NCBI GenBank assembly: GCA_013339765.2
Contig: CM023448.1
Location: 110,125,118 to 110,189,117, forward strand
Length of the DNA: 64,000 nt
Source of the DNA: Haemaphysalis longicornis
Taxonomy: Eukaryota > Arthropoda > Arachnida > Ixodida > Ixodidae
Direction: 5' to 3'
Shown here: positions 10,147 through 21,150 of the stretch, in pieces
How the letters are laid out: each line of letters begins with the position of its first letter
Numbering within the stretch: position 1 is the first letter of the stretch
Translations under genes and position numbers: made by a program
Notes under the pieces: generated by a model
What the model saw: only the letters and a program-made list of their open reading frames with translations
Told to the model about the DNA's origin: nothing
Database searches by the model: none

Positions 10147-13055
10147 CTACGCCCACTGCAGGGCAAAGGACTCTCCCATTATTCTCCAATTACCTCGGTC
10201 CTGTGCCAACTGTGACCAATTTATCCCCGCAAACTTCTTGATCTCATCTGCCCATCTAACTTTCTGCCACCCCCTGCAACGCTTGCCTTCTCTAGGGATC
10301 CACTCTGTTACCCTTAATGACCAGCGGTTATCTTGCCTTCGCATTACATGCCCTGCCCACATACATTTCTTCTTCTTAATTTCTACTAATATGTCTTTAA
10401 CACCAGTTTGCTCCCTGACCCACTCCGCTCTCTTCTTGCCCCTTAATGTTACACCTATCATTTTCCGCTCCATTGCCCGCTGAGTCGTTTTCAATTTCAG
10501 TTGAACCCTCTTAGTGAGCCTCCAAGTTTCTGCCCCGTAGGTGAGTAGCGGTAAGATGCAGCTGTCATACACTTTCTTCTTCAGCGAAAATGGTATTTTG
10601 CTATTTATTATCTGAGAATGTCTGCCATATGCACCCTACCCCATTCTAATCCTTCTAATTATCTCTGCCTCATGGTTGGCATCTGAGGTCACAACTTGGC
10701 CTAAGTATATATATTCGCTTACCACTTCCACTGCCTCGCCACCTATCTCAAACCGCTGTGCTGTCCCGAGGTTATTCATCATTACTTTGGTTTTCTGCAT
10801 ATTAATTTTCAGGCCCATGATTCTACTCTGTTCGCCCAGTGCGGAAAGCATGCTTTGCAATTCGTCCCCCGAGTTACTTAGCAAGGCAACGTCATCAGCA
10901 AATCTGAGGTTACTGAGGTATTCTCCATTAACCTTTACTCCCACTTGTTCCCAATCCAATGTTCTGAATACTTCTTGTAAACATGCTGTGAATAACATTG
11001 GAGAGATTGTGTCTCCTTGTCTGACACCCTTCCTTATAGGTATTTTACTGCTCTCCCTATGGAGGATGATGGTAGCTGTAGACACATTGTAGATATCCTC
11101 TAGTATTCTTACATAATGCTCATCTACCCCCTGGTTCCGTAATGCGTGAATGACTGCTAGGCCTTCATAATCTATGAAGGCTATATATAGGGGTTCAGTA
11201 TACTCAGCGCACTTCTCTATCACCTGATTGATGGTGTAAATATGGTCCATTGTTGAATAACCTTTACGAAACCCTGCTTGTTCTTTAGGTTGACTGAAAT
11301 CTAAGGTTGCAGAAATTCGATTAGCGATTACCTTGGTAAATACCTTGTAGACGACTGACAGTAAGCTGATCGGCTTGTAATTTTTCAAGTCCTTCATGTC
11401 GCCTTTCTTATGGATTAGGATGGTGTTCGCGTTCTTCCAAGATTCCGGTGCCATTGCGGTTAATAGGCATTGCGTATACAGGTTTGCCAGTTTTTCAAGT
11501 ACAATTTCTCCGCCATCCTTCAAGAGGTCGGCTGTTATCTGATCTGTGCTTTGCCCCCTTTCATTTCTTTCAAAGCCTTCCTTACTTTTTCGGTCGTTAC
11601 TGGTGGGATGTCTATCTCCTCTGAACTACTGTCTCGTTCGGCATTATCCTGGATATCCCGGCTACTGTACAGATCCCTATAGAACTCCTCGGCCACTGTG
11701 ACTATTTTATCCCTATTTGTGATGACATTGCCGTGCTTGTCCTTAAGTGCATACATCTGATTTTTCCCCACGCCAAGACGTCTCTTCACTGCTTTCAGGC
11801 TACCTCCGTTCTTTACAGCGTATTCGATCCTCTCCATATTATACTTCCGTATGTCAGCTGTCTTACGCTTATTGATTAACTTCGAGAGCTCCGCTTGTTC
11901 TATTCTGTCAGCTGCGGTAGAGATTGTCATGGTTTGCCGTTTCCTGATTAGATCTTTCGTCTCCTGTGAAAGTTTGCCAGTATCCTGTCTAGCCATAGTG
12001 CCCCCGACTTCTAATGCACAATCCGTGATAATGCGTGTTAGGTTGTCGCTGGCTTCCTGTGTCGTAAGCTCGGCTTCCTCGTTAAGAGCGCAATATCGGT
12101 TCTGCAGCGTGATCCTGAATTCTTCTACTTTACGTCTTACTGTTAGCTCATTTATCGGCTTCTTTCGTACTAGCTTGTTGCGGTCCCTCCTCAAATCTAG
12201 CCTAATTCGAGATCTTACCATACGGTGGTCACTACACCTTACCCTTCCGAGCACTTCCACATCCTGCACGACGCCAGGGTTATCGCATAATATGAAGTCT
12301 ATTTCATTTCTGTGCTCCCCATTCGGGCTCCTCCAGGTCCACCTCCGACTCTCCCGTTTACAGAAGAAGTTATTCATTATGCGTAGATTATTTCGTTCTG
12401 CAGACTCAACTAGTAGGTCCCCCCTGCTATTTCTACAGCCCAGACCATAGTTCCCAACTGCCTTGTCTCCAGCCTGATTCTTGCCTACTTTAGCATTGAA
12501 GTCCCCCATAACTACCGTATACTGTGTTTTTACTTTAGCCATTGCCGATTCCACATCTTCATAGATGGGTTCCACTACTTGGTCGTCGCGGCTTGATGTG
12601 GGCGCGTAGCCCTGCACCACCTTGAGTTTGTACCTCTTATTGAGCCTAATTACAAGACCTGCTGCCCTTTCGTTAATGCTATAGTATTCGTCTATGTTGC
12701 CAGCTATGCTTTTATTGACTAGAGTTCCCACTCCCAGTTCTCTTCTGTCCTCTAGACCACGGTAACATAGGACGTGTCCATTTTTCAGCACCGTAAAGGC
12801 TTCGCCTGCCCTCCTAACCTCGCTAAGCCCTATTGCATCCCATTTAATGCCCTCTAATTCCTCGAACACCTCGAAACTTGCTTCGCTAGATAAGGTTTGC
12901 GCGTTAAACGTTGCCAGGTTCAGATTCCATTGGCGGCCTGTTCGGATCCAGGGATTCTTAGCACCCTCTGCTGCATCACAGGTCTGACCGCCGCCGTGGT
13001 CAGTTGCTTCGCAGCCGCTGGGGACTGAGGGCCGTGGGTTAATTGGCGTATTCAT
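10147..13055 (-). pseudogene. RTE ORF: AP endonuclease plus reverse transcriptase, disabled
   Basis: It starts at the ATG at 13055 (MNTPINPRPS). The endonuclease lies at residues about 45-270 with LNLATFNAQTL, GLSEVRRAG, VMGDFNAKVG, NEIDFIL and CSDHRMVRS, the usual Asn/Glu/Asp/His set. The RT follows with NYKPISLLSVVYKV, AGFRKGYSTMDH, GVRQGDTISPMLF and the catalytic LRFADDVALLS. The C-terminal part includes AETWRLTKR and MWAGHVMRRQDNRW. Disablements seen by comparison with the copy at 52-53 kb are: a net 7-base deletion near 11545 (frameshift after KGGKA), a deletion of about 24-30 bases near 11168 that removes the KAFDSV part of RT motif A, and a TAG in place of an expected Trp codon near 10634. 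So it cannot be autonomous. Confidence 0.88.
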
Positions 13056-13199
13056 GGGAGCTTGTGGCCATTACTACACCAGGGTGGCCAATCCTGCTCT
13101 GGTGAGGGAGTGCATTACCGGCAATGGTCGCCGGGGTCAGGCCGCACGCCAAGCCCCTTTGTGGAATTCCAGCAATACGCGGATTTTTTTTTAATCCGG

Positions 13200-13275
13200 T
13201 GGGAATTGTCCGGCACCGGGATGTGAACCACGGTCCTTCTGCACGCGAGGCGGGTGTTCTACCTCTACGCCATCG
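13200..13275 (-). promoter_or_regulatory. tRNA-like head of the RTE element (A and B boxes)
   Basis: On the minus strand the sequence reads gatggcgtagaggtagaaca, with an A-box shape, then cgcctcgcgtgcagaagg, like an anticodon arm. The B-box-like gtggttcacatcccgg follows. It resembles a tRNA of the Ala type, then continues into ggacaattcccaccggatta and an A-run. The second RTE copy carries the same head, truncated at about 54580, so the head belongs to the family rather than to a chance neighbour. A related head occurs at 48238-48305. Confidence 0.6.
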
Positions 13276-13280
13276 CTGCA

Positions 13281-14162
13281 TCCAGCAGCAGCGTCACTAA
13301 CTCTTCGTTAAACTTTTCTTTGTGCCCTTTGGCAGGACGTGAGCAACAAAATGTCACTGAATTGCTCTACAACAGTCGCTTTCTTCTTGTTGCTCTGCAA
13401 GTGCCATGGCTCCAGTCCACCACTCAAACAGATGAGACACTCTACCCCGCTGACCACGAACCGAAGTTCTTGGCTCGCTCCAGGGACACAACACCAGTGG
13501 TACCAGTCTGCACCAAGTTTGTTGCTACCGGGGTTGTGGCTCCCTGCTGGCAAAAAAAATGTGCAGTGAGAGTTAGACAAGGGATTGCAGGGGGGAAAAT
13601 CAATTTCTCCTTTTAAAGGATTGCAGGGCACACTGCGATTTCACGTATTCATTAGCATACACACGTGCACTCCTTAATGGAGGTTTCATGTCAATGAGCC
13701 ATGGGTGACATAACATCGCCCCTTTGGAAGGGAGGTGTGTTCTCTTCATCTTGCTGGATGACATGGCCAGCATGACAAGGATTACAAGACCGAGGGAAAG
13801 AATGATGATGTGGAACAGAAACAGTGGCATTCTACTAGTTCATAACTGTCACACATAAGAAGCTGCACCAGTTCATGACTTTCTTACATTAGTGAGGTCC
13901 ACATCTTCTTGTAAGCACAGTCGTGATCCCGCCCATTGTTCCCCGCCCTCTTCTTAGCGGGGTGCGGCTCCTCCCCCGAGTCAGTGGCGGCTTTGACGGT
14001 GTGTAGTCGGTGTAGTGATGCAAGTAGTACGGATAAATTTTAGCCCAAGCTTGGTAGGTGCCCTACCTTTTCGAATCGCATCTGTCATTTTGTCAAACTG
14101 TGGTGTCAATGGGCATGGATCAGACAAGTGACGTGCAAGACAGAAAAAAAGAGTGTAACAAT
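13281..14162. other. No gene recognised
   Basis: Spacer upstream of the RTE head. Open frames at 13254-13631 on both strands overlap one another and carry no motif. The segment may hold old repeat DNA, but no termini or duplication were found. Confidence 0.4.
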
Positions 14163-14530
14163 GTTAGACCACACAGAAAACACAGTGCAGTAGAAACAAA
14201 GGACAAGGTGAGGCTGGGGCAAGAGCTAACTTTCGACAAATGCTTTATTGCAGGACCTGCGCTTATAAAAACATCTGGCTCATAATAAGAGAGAAAGAAA
14301 GGAAAACATCAAAACGAACAACGAAATGAGACAAAAACCACCACGCGCCGCCCACGCCAAGAAATAAATCTCTAGCTTTCGTAAAGCCATAGATGGCCTA
14401 TTGATGCCTTGATCACCGGAACATGCTATCTCAGCTTCTTCCACAAGTTCTTTCGTCAGTCCAGACTGGTGGTAATGCAAAGCAATCATCTCGTCGTGCA
14501 GGGGATAACACAGGTATCCCGATACGCACT
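14163..14530 (-). mobile_element. Penelope-like element, 3' end fragment
   Basis: On the minus strand the frame at 14489-14280 ends a PLE endonuclease domain: LTKELVEEAEIACSGDQGIN, then PSMALRKLEIYFL. This parallels ARELMEAYHIRRMGDKCVSD and SVCLRGKEQAFL at the end of the intact PLE at 50.6 kb. The 3' untranslated part, with tgagccagatgtttttataa and gcaataaagcatttgt, matches the plus-strand segment at 20790-21150. Before the LINE and SINE insertions this fragment probably continued the PLE piece at 20390-20785. Confidence 0.75.
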
Positions 14531-14561
14531 TTTAAATGCATAGCATTTTAGTAACTCACAA

Positions 14562-14745
14562 TGTCACGCGGCGTTGGCGTGCCTTGTCGTAGTCCGCAGC
14601 CAGGCCACTACACTATGAAAGAAATAACAGTTTCCGGCGCCCGGTTTCGAACCCATGACGCCGCGGGCGGAGCGCAAGGTGCCCGGCGCACTACCGACCG
14701 AGCCACGAAACCGACACAGATTTCGATGCACCGAACGCGCCTTAT
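14562..14745 (-). mobile_element. tRNA-derived SINE (Ruka-like head)
   Basis: On the minus strand tggctcggtcggtagtgcgc is a good Pol III A box and gggttcgaaaccgggc a perfect B box. The B box is at about 14641-14650 and the A box at about 14685-14705. The body continues into gccggaaactgttatttctttc and a short tail toward 14560. The head resembles the tick SINE called Ruka; that naming is from memory of the family and was not checked. It lies between two PLE fragments and immediately 3' of the LINE A insertion. Confidence 0.65.
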
Positions 14746-14766
14746 ATCCTTCACTCATTTATCGTT

Positions 14767-14779
14767 TGTTTCGAAAGCG
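14767..14779 (+). repeat. Target-site duplication of LINE A, left copy
   Basis: The 13 bases tgtttcgaaagcg directly abut the 3' microsatellite tail of the LINE and are repeated exactly at 20377-20389 on its other side. Thirteen bases fits the size known for I-clade insertions. Confidence 0.93.
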
Positions 14780-14978
14780 ATGATGATGATGGTTTGATTT
14801 TATTGGCGCAAGGCCGACACGGGCAAAGAGCGCCAAACAGAAAGTTATTTGATGAGGAGACAACACGAAATAAAATCAGTTAAAAACTATGAGTACGGCT
14901 GGTGTAAAGGGCCAGGGTGAAGAAAAAGAGTGGTTAAAAAATAAATAAGGTGGCTGGTGTATAGGACCAGGGGTAAAG

Positions 14979-17900
14979 CTATGGGTGGTATGAGATGAGT
15001 TGTAAAAAGTGAACTTCTGATAGGAACTTAAACGTGCGCTGAACAGAAAACATGGCATCATCTCCTAAGAAGTATGATGGGTGTGGTGGAATATGTCGTG
15101 TGTGTAGTTGAGGGAAGTGTTTGCGTCGTGTAGTGTCGAGTGCCTTACATTCTATGAGGATGTGGATCACGGATAGGGCCTCTCCGCACCTGCTGCACAG
15201 AGGTCTTGGAGATCCAGTGAGCAGGTGCGAGTGCGTTGCGTGAGTGTGCCCTATCCGTAATCTAGCCAAGGCGACTTCAGTGTATCTATTGCGTGTGTCG
15301 GTGGTGTATGGTCCCAAGTGTGGTTTTATTACGTGTAACTTGTTGTCGGTTTGTTCGCTCCAGTGTGTTTGCCATGTTTTGCGAAGTTGTTGTCTGATGT
15401 GTGGTTTCACGTCGGTGTAGGGTAATGTGGTTATGTCTACTGTATTCGAGAGTGTAGCAGCAGCGGCCATTCGATCCGCTGCTTCGTTCCCGGCTATACC
15501 ACAGTGGCCAGGGACCCAGCAAAGGACTAGTTCAAATTTGTGGACATACACAGACATAATACCCTTGACTATTAGATTTACAACGTGTTTTTTTGAAGAC
15601 TTTGTTGACGACAACGCCCGCACGACACTGAGGGAGTCTGTATATATAATGGATTGTGGGATGTGACTTTGAAGGATATGATTAACAACAAGAAGTACAC
15701 CATAAGCCTCTGCCGTAAAGATACTCGTATTACTGTTAAGAGTTTTAGTGACATTAAGGCCGGGCCCATGCGCCGCGCAGGACACAGAGGTGGCAGTTTT
15801 AGAGGCGTCCGTATAAAATTCAGAAAATTGATACTTCTGCTGCAAATACAAGAAGTGCTGCAGAATTGCACATGTGGGAGCTCGGTTTTTATCTACATGT
15901 GTGAAGGATGTGTCGCATGATACAGGGCGGAGATGCCATGGTGCTATAAAATCTGTTTGAGAACTTTGTATGGTGTCTAAAAAGGAGACAGAAAGCTCTG
16001 ACGCTTCCTCTCTAACTCTGTAAGAGAAGGGCGCAGAGAACGATGGTCGGTTTAGGAGTAGTGCAGTCTGAGACGTATCATAAAAAGCCGATTTAAAAGG
16101 ATGGTGTGGCATAGATGAAATTTTAAAAGCAAAAAGAAGATCTGTGTATGCTCGCTGACGTTGTAGGTTCCACTTATTACACTCCACATAGAGGCTTTCG
16201 ACCGGGCTAGTCCGGAAGGCGCCACATGCCAACCGGAGCCCCAGATGAAGCACTGGGTCCAGCATTTTGAGGGATGTCTTACTTGCTGACCCATAAACAA
16301 CGCTTCCATAGTCTAATCGTGAACCTATCAGGCTGGTAAAAACACGTAAAAGAAGTTGTTTGTCAGCCCCATATGAAGAGTGGGAGAGAACCTTGAGTAT
16401 ATTCATGGCCTTTAAGCATTTATGTTTAAGTTGTTTTATGTGTGAATGAACGAGAGCTTTTCGTCAAGGACTACACCTAAAAACTTGTGTTCATTTCTGA
16501 CTGGAATTGAGACACCATTGAGTTTGATGTCTGGATCCGGCCGAATGCCGCGCCTTTTCGAAAACAAAACACAAGTACACTTCACTGGATTAAATTTAAA
16601 ACCGTTGCTATCTGCCCAGCCAGCTAGCTTGTTAACACCAAGCTGGACTTGGCGCTCGCAGATAGACAGGTTACAAGACTTAAAGGATAATTGCACGTCG
16701 TCTACATAGATTGAGCAGGAAATGGTTGGTGGCAGCGCCTTCCGAAGAGAGTTCATTTTTACAATAAACAACGTGCAACTCAAAACTCCACCTTGCGGAA
16801 CACCGTTTTCCTGCACATGAACCCTAGAGAGTGCAGTTCCAACTCGCACGCGAAACGTTCTTTCAGAGAGGTAACTGGCAAGCGTGTTCCACATGTTACC
16901 CGACATACCAAAGGACTTCAAATCGCTGAGGATGCCGTACCGCCAAGCAGTGTCGTACGCCTTTTCAAGATCAAAGAAGACCGTCATACAGTACTGCTTG
17001 TGGAGGAAAGCATCTTTGATATAAGACTCTAACGCAACGAGTTGATCGTTGGTAGATCGCCCCGCCCTAAAGCCCGCCTGGCAGCTCTCGAGAAGACCGT
17101 TGTACTCTAAGAAGTACACGAGTCTCCTGTTTATCATCTTCTCGAGGAGCTTGCACAGGCAGCTTGTCAGGGCAATGGGGCGATAACTGGCGGGAGAGGA
17201 AGGGTCCTTTCCTTCCTTCAGGAAAGCCACTACTATAGCCTCCCTCCAAGAGCGAGGAATGTGCCCCGAAAGCCATATGTTGTTGTATAGATGTAGGAGT
17301 GTTTCAAGAGTGTCTGGGTGTAGGTGTTGTATCATGGTGTATGTGATTTTGTCTGCACCTGGAGCTGAAGGCTTACATGTGCTCAGAGCAACCTTCAGCT
17401 CATGAATTGAAAAAGGAGAATTGTAAGAAGTGTGCGACTTGTTGTTATCACGCAGGGACTTCTTTTCTACAGATGTTTTGTGTTTCATGAAAGTGTTTGT
17501 GTAGTGTGCTGAACTGGACACGTGTTCGAAGTGTTGTGCAAGTGTGTTAGCCTGGTCTTCCAGTGTGTCCCCTGTTGTACTAACCAGGGGCAGGCTGTGT
17601 GTCTGTTGTCCTTTTAGTTTTCGTATTCGTGTCCAGACTTTATGTGTGTCAGTGTACGAGTTGATGGAAGTGAGGAAGGTGCGCCAACTCTCCCTTTTCG
17701 CCTCACGACGCACTCGCTTTCCAAAAGCCTTTGCCCGTTTAAAAGAAATGAGTTATCTGACGTGGGGTACCGGCGAAGGACACCCCACGCCTTGTTCTGG
17801 GCCTCTCGCGCCCGCCTGCAGTCCTCGTTCCACCAGGGCCTCCTTGGGCTGCGGGACCCACTGGAGGCCTGGGGAATGGACTTTTCGGCGGCGTCGAGGA

Positions 17901-18704
17901 TGTGCGCCGTGACGAGTTGGGCGGCTTCCTCCACGTGTAGGTGTTTTATGGTTGTGTGGTGTAGTTTAGATGTTTCTGTGAATGTACTCCAGTTTGCTTT
18001 GGATTCATTAAACCTGTTATGGGAAGATGGACTGCTCGGGCCTATACCTATATACGTTAATGAAGTGGGGAAATGGTCACTACCATATGGGTCCGTGCCC
18101 ACACCCCACTCAAGACATGGAAAGAGAACTGCGGAACCAATAGCCAAGTCAAGATGAGAGTATGTATTGTGTCCTAAGTTATGATATGTAGGCTGTTTTT
18201 TGTTGAAAAGGCATGCTCCGGAGGATGTAAGAAACTTCTCCAACAGGCGACCTCGGGCATCCGTTCTGGAGGAGCCCCAAAGAGAGTTGTGTGCATTAAG
18301 GTCGCCTGTTAGGATGTACGGTTCGGGCAGCTGGTCGACCAGCGCCTCGAAGTCAGAGCTCAAAAGTGTGACATCAGGAGGAATGTATAAGGAGCATACC
18401 GTTATCAACCTATTAAAATTATTGTGCGTATTGCTACAGCCTCAAGGACGGTGTTGAGAGCGACAGGGTGGCATGCTAGGGATTTCCGGGCTATTATGGC
18501 TACACCGCCCGAAGAGTGTGTGCAGCCATCCCTGTCCTTTCTGAAGACCATGTACCTATTTAAGAAATTTGTGTGCTTGGAATTCAAATGCGTCTCCTGA
18601 AGACACATCACACTTGGCTGATTAGCATGCAGTATTTCGTATACATCGTCAAGATTTTTAAGAAGGCCTCTACAGTTCCATTGAATTGTGTTTTCTTTTC
18701 CCAT
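14979..18704 (-). pseudogene. LINE A ORF2: endonuclease, RT, RNase H; three frameshifts
   Basis: Start at the ATG at 18704 (MGKENTIQWNCRGLL). The AP-type endonuclease spans residues 1 to about 230, with MCLQETHL, ILTGDLNAHNSLWGS and YGSDHFPTSL. The RT follows in the middle third, with SYRPIALTSCLCKLLEKM, AGFRAGRSTNDQLVALE, FFDLEKAYDTAW, NGVPQGGVLSCTLF and catalytic SIYVDDVQL. RNase H lies near 15330-15800 with FYTDAS, FTAEAYGVLL, IYTDSLSVV and GNEAADRMA, a complete D-E-D-D set. It ends with a CSRCGEALSVIHILIEC finger. One-base frameshifts lie near 18420, 17705 and 16420; there are no in-frame stop codons besides these. About 1,240 residues when read across, the usual size. All catalytic residues I can see are present. 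Confidence 0.92.
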
Positions 18705-18741
18705 TATTTAGTGTGACAGCTACTGGAGTGTGTGTGTTTGT

Positions 18742-20106
18742 TTATGTGTCGTCTTTCGGGGCTGTGACTCTCGCCTTTTTTGGCTTGTCGGGAGGCTTTG
18801 GCGTCGGGACGCGTTCCTTGCGCTGCGTTGCAGGCAGGAACGGCCCGACATCCATCTCGTCGTCGGATGTCCGAGGGGTGCCCGACGGACCGGGCCCCCT
18901 GGACTTGGCCCCCCCTCGGGAGCCCTTCGTTTGAGCCGCCACCGCCGAGGGCGTCCGGGGCGCCAGAGGTGGCACAGGCGGTGCGGTGGCGGTGGGAACC
19001 GGTGCGGTGCCCGTGGTGTCCATCACCTCTGTACCCTCCAACGCACTGGAGGGCGGGGAGACAGAGGCGGGAGCGGCACCGGTCCCGACGGAAGAGGTTG
19101 CCACCACAACCGCTGCTGCCTCAGCAAGCGGCGTGGTGGCGGGTTGGGCTGCCAGAGGCAACCCAGGGGGGGGCGGGGCGAGGGACCAGGTCAGACTCGC
19201 TGAACTGGGTCCCTGTGGAAACGAGACGCCGCTCCGCCCCCCGGCGAGCCGCGTCGGCGTACCTCCCCAGGGGGAAAGAGGCGAACCTCTTTCGCGCCTC
19301 TGGGAAGGTGATGTTTTCAGTGACTTTGATGTTGATGATTTTTTCTAGTTGAAATTTTTCGCACTTGCGGGAGTATGCCGCATGCGGCCCCCCGCAGTTT
19401 ACACAAGTGAGAGTTTCGGCTGAGCAGTTCTCGCTCGGATGATCGTGCGCCGCGCACTTTGCACACGTCGTTCGGCCACGGCAAGAGTTCGTACCATGCC
19501 CGAACCGCTGGCACTTAAAACAGCGCCGCGGGTTCGGGATGTACGGACGGATGGAGCAACGGATAAAACCTGCATTTATGTATTGTGGAAGAATTGCGCG
19601 GTCGAAAGTCAAGATAATGTGTTTGGTGGGAATCTCCTTGTCGTCTCTGCGGATGGTGATGCGTCTCACGGCAGTGACGCCCTGATCCTTCAAGCCGGCA
19701 AGGAGATCCGCATCGGTTTCGTTCAGGAGGTCTGTCTCGGATATCACACCCTGCGAGCTGTTGAGGCTCCGATGGGGTGTGACCCGGATGTCAAGATCAG
19801 CCAGTCTAGTCTGAGCTAGAAGCTTTGCAGACTGCTGCTTGTCATTTATTTCAATTTAAAGAGTTCACCAGACCTTTGTTTTTTGCATTTATACGATTTT
19901 CCTACTATGGCTTCAAGATACTTGGCGATCAAGAAGACTGACTGAGATGCAAGAGGGTGGGTTGGATTGAGGGATTCCATCACAAGAAATCGAGAAAAAT
20001 GGTCCGGTTCAGGAAAGGTTAACGACGGCAACGGAGGAAAGGATACTTCGGTGCGGCCCCTTTTCAGGGACCGATCACGGTTGGGGGGGGTTTTAGACAA
20101 TACCAT
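18742..20106 (-). pseudogene. LINE A ORF1 (gag-like), two frameshifts
   Basis: Opens at 20106 (MVLSKTPPNRDRS) and ends at the TAA at 18744-18742, about 450 residues. It carries the same three zinc knuckles as the copy at the left edge (19417-19560 region). The C-terminal 140 residues are Ala/Pro/Thr-rich and end in a basic KPKKARVTAPKDDT. Two frameshifts are seen. A two-base insertion near 19856 gives ELFKLK-stop where the other copy reads ELLIEIND. A one-base shift lies in the run of eight G at about 19168-19175. ORF2 begins 37 bases downstream of the stop, so the ORFs do not overlap. Confidence 0.9.
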
Positions 20107-20376
20107 AAAGCATAGTATAAAAGCAGGGAGACGGGGGTACTTTCTCCACAACCTTACCCTGATAGCTGAGGAGGTCCCGGAGCTCCCTGCCTGGTAAACA
20201 GACAGGGAGCCCATCCGCCGGAGCTTGACCTGGGCTCCGACGGCCACCGTTAGAGGTTTCTACCCTTCACCTTAAAAACACATCACCACGGTTGGATCCA
20301 TCTTATGTTTGGGGGCTCGGGGTCCGCGGTATCGCCAGTACCGTCACCAAGATTGCTCAAGGTGCCCCGTGCGGGG

Positions 20377-20389
20377 TGTTTCGAAAGCG
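20377..20389 (+). repeat. Target-site duplication of LINE A, right copy
   Basis: Exact second copy of tgtttcgaaagcg, directly after the LINE 5' end. It marks the empty site within older repeat DNA. Confidence 0.93.
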
Positions 20390-20785
20390 CCACAAGTTGT
20401 CCCGCGCCTTCAAAAGATGGCGACACGGGTCCCGCGATCGAGAGATACGACTTGCCGGCGCACCCCCTCGGAAATGCTGTGCATTTGATCGTGCCCCTCG
20501 CGAGGGGGATGTCTTTTTTTACAATGGGCAGTCCGCTGGCCGTCAGTGGCAACGCTGCTTACTTTATTCTTGTACTCTTAAATGGACATTCAAATATCTG
20601 CTTGTTTGGCCAGTATAGTCGCTTCCACGTGAGAGAGAAATTTTGTAGACAGCACGATGCCCACAGCGTACCAGCTTAGAGCAGACCGGTTTCTGCGCAC
20701 GCGTTAGGTAGGTTAACCTGCACAAGCCCAAAAGCCTGTTCGGGGCTGTGAACAAAACATTGATCCCATTAACAGCCACCTGGCT
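20390..20785 (-). pseudogene. PLE GIY-YIG endonuclease fragment
   Basis: On the minus strand the frame contains APNRLLGLCRLTYL, KLVRCGHRAVYKISLSRGSD and YTGQTSRYLNVHLR. This matches the PLE endonuclease core seen intact at 50.3 kb (CAVGVVYRIPLTCGKEYIGQ and TGRCVNDRAREH). Downstream it degrades with stops before reaching the LINE insertion at 20389. The GIY-YIG nuclease nicks the target for PLE reverse transcription (family knowledge). Here the GIY is already VYK, and stops make it non-functional. It is a member of a different PLE family from the 48.7-kb copy. Confidence 0.7.
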
Positions 20786-20789
20786 GCCC

Positions 20790-21150
20790 ATTGAAAAATG
20801 CGTGTATCGGGAAACCTTGGTTATCCCGTGTACGACCAGGCAATTGTTTTGCATTACCACTGCTCTGGGATGACGAGAAACTTGTTGAAGCAAGTGAGAT
20901 AGCATGTTCTTGTGATCAGTGCGTCCGTAGACTGTCTGTGGCTTCATCAAAGCCAGAGCTTGATTTCCTGGTGTAGGCGGCATGTGGCGCGTTTCGTCTC
21001 ATCTTTTGTTGTTTGTTTATTTTTTATTTCCTCCTCTTACGAGCCAGATGTCTTTATATGTGCTGGCCCTGCAATAAAGCATTTGTTGAAACCTTGCACT
21101 TGTCCCGTCCTCGACATATTCTGTTTTTACTGCGCTATGTTTCTTGTGAG
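20790..21150 (+). repeat. Inverted PLE 3' arm
   Basis: This plus-strand segment is an inverted copy of the PLE 3' end at 14163-14530. Shared phrases include gcgtgtatcggga, tttgcattaccac, gagatagcatgttc, gagccagatgt and gcaataaagcatttgt. The frame at 20791-20976 encodes the end of the endonuclease (EIACSCDQCVRRLSVASSKP). A body on one strand with an inverted 3' arm on its 5' side is the layout of the intact PLE at 48.7 kb. So this marks the 5' side of an old minus-strand PLE. Confidence 0.7.

Larger units (their letters stand above)
10108..13275 (-). mobile_element. RTE-clade (BovB-like) LINE, near full length, with tRNA-like 5' head
   Basis: The minus-strand element starts with a tRNA-like head (13200-13275). 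A short A-stretch, a GC-rich leader, a single long ORF (13055 to about 10147) and a 3' tail of (atg/gat)n follow; the tail reads as cat repeats at 10111-10138. Endonuclease and RT sequences place it in the RTE clade, which lacks RNase H. A second, more decayed copy of the same family lies at 51413-54580. The short leader, single ORF and TGA-type microsatellite tail are typical RTE features from established knowledge. Confidence 0.88.
14780..20376 (-). mobile_element. I-clade LINE (family A), full length, 5.6 kb with 13-bp TSD
   Basis: The ends are fixed by the exact TSD (14767-14779 and 20377-20389) and by the shared 5' terminus with the copy at 1157. Order on the element strand is: 5' leader of 270 bp, ORF1 (20106-18742), 37-bp spacer, ORF2 (18704-14979), a 3' untranslated region of 200 bp, an aataaa signal, and a short (cat)n tail. 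Gag knuckles, the QWNCRGL start of the endonuclease and the RNase H after the RT support the I clade. All visible disablements are indels of one or two bases, so the insertion is young or the consensus has residual errors. It interrupts a PLE/SINE composite. Confidence 0.93.

Noticed and set aside
13200..13275. A functional tRNA gene
   Set aside because: A and B boxes are present but the acceptor stem does not pair properly and the segment is joined to an RTE leader in two copies; it is a tRNA-derived head.
20791..20976. Small plus-strand gene
   Set aside because: It is the end of a PLE endonuclease carried on the inverted arm.
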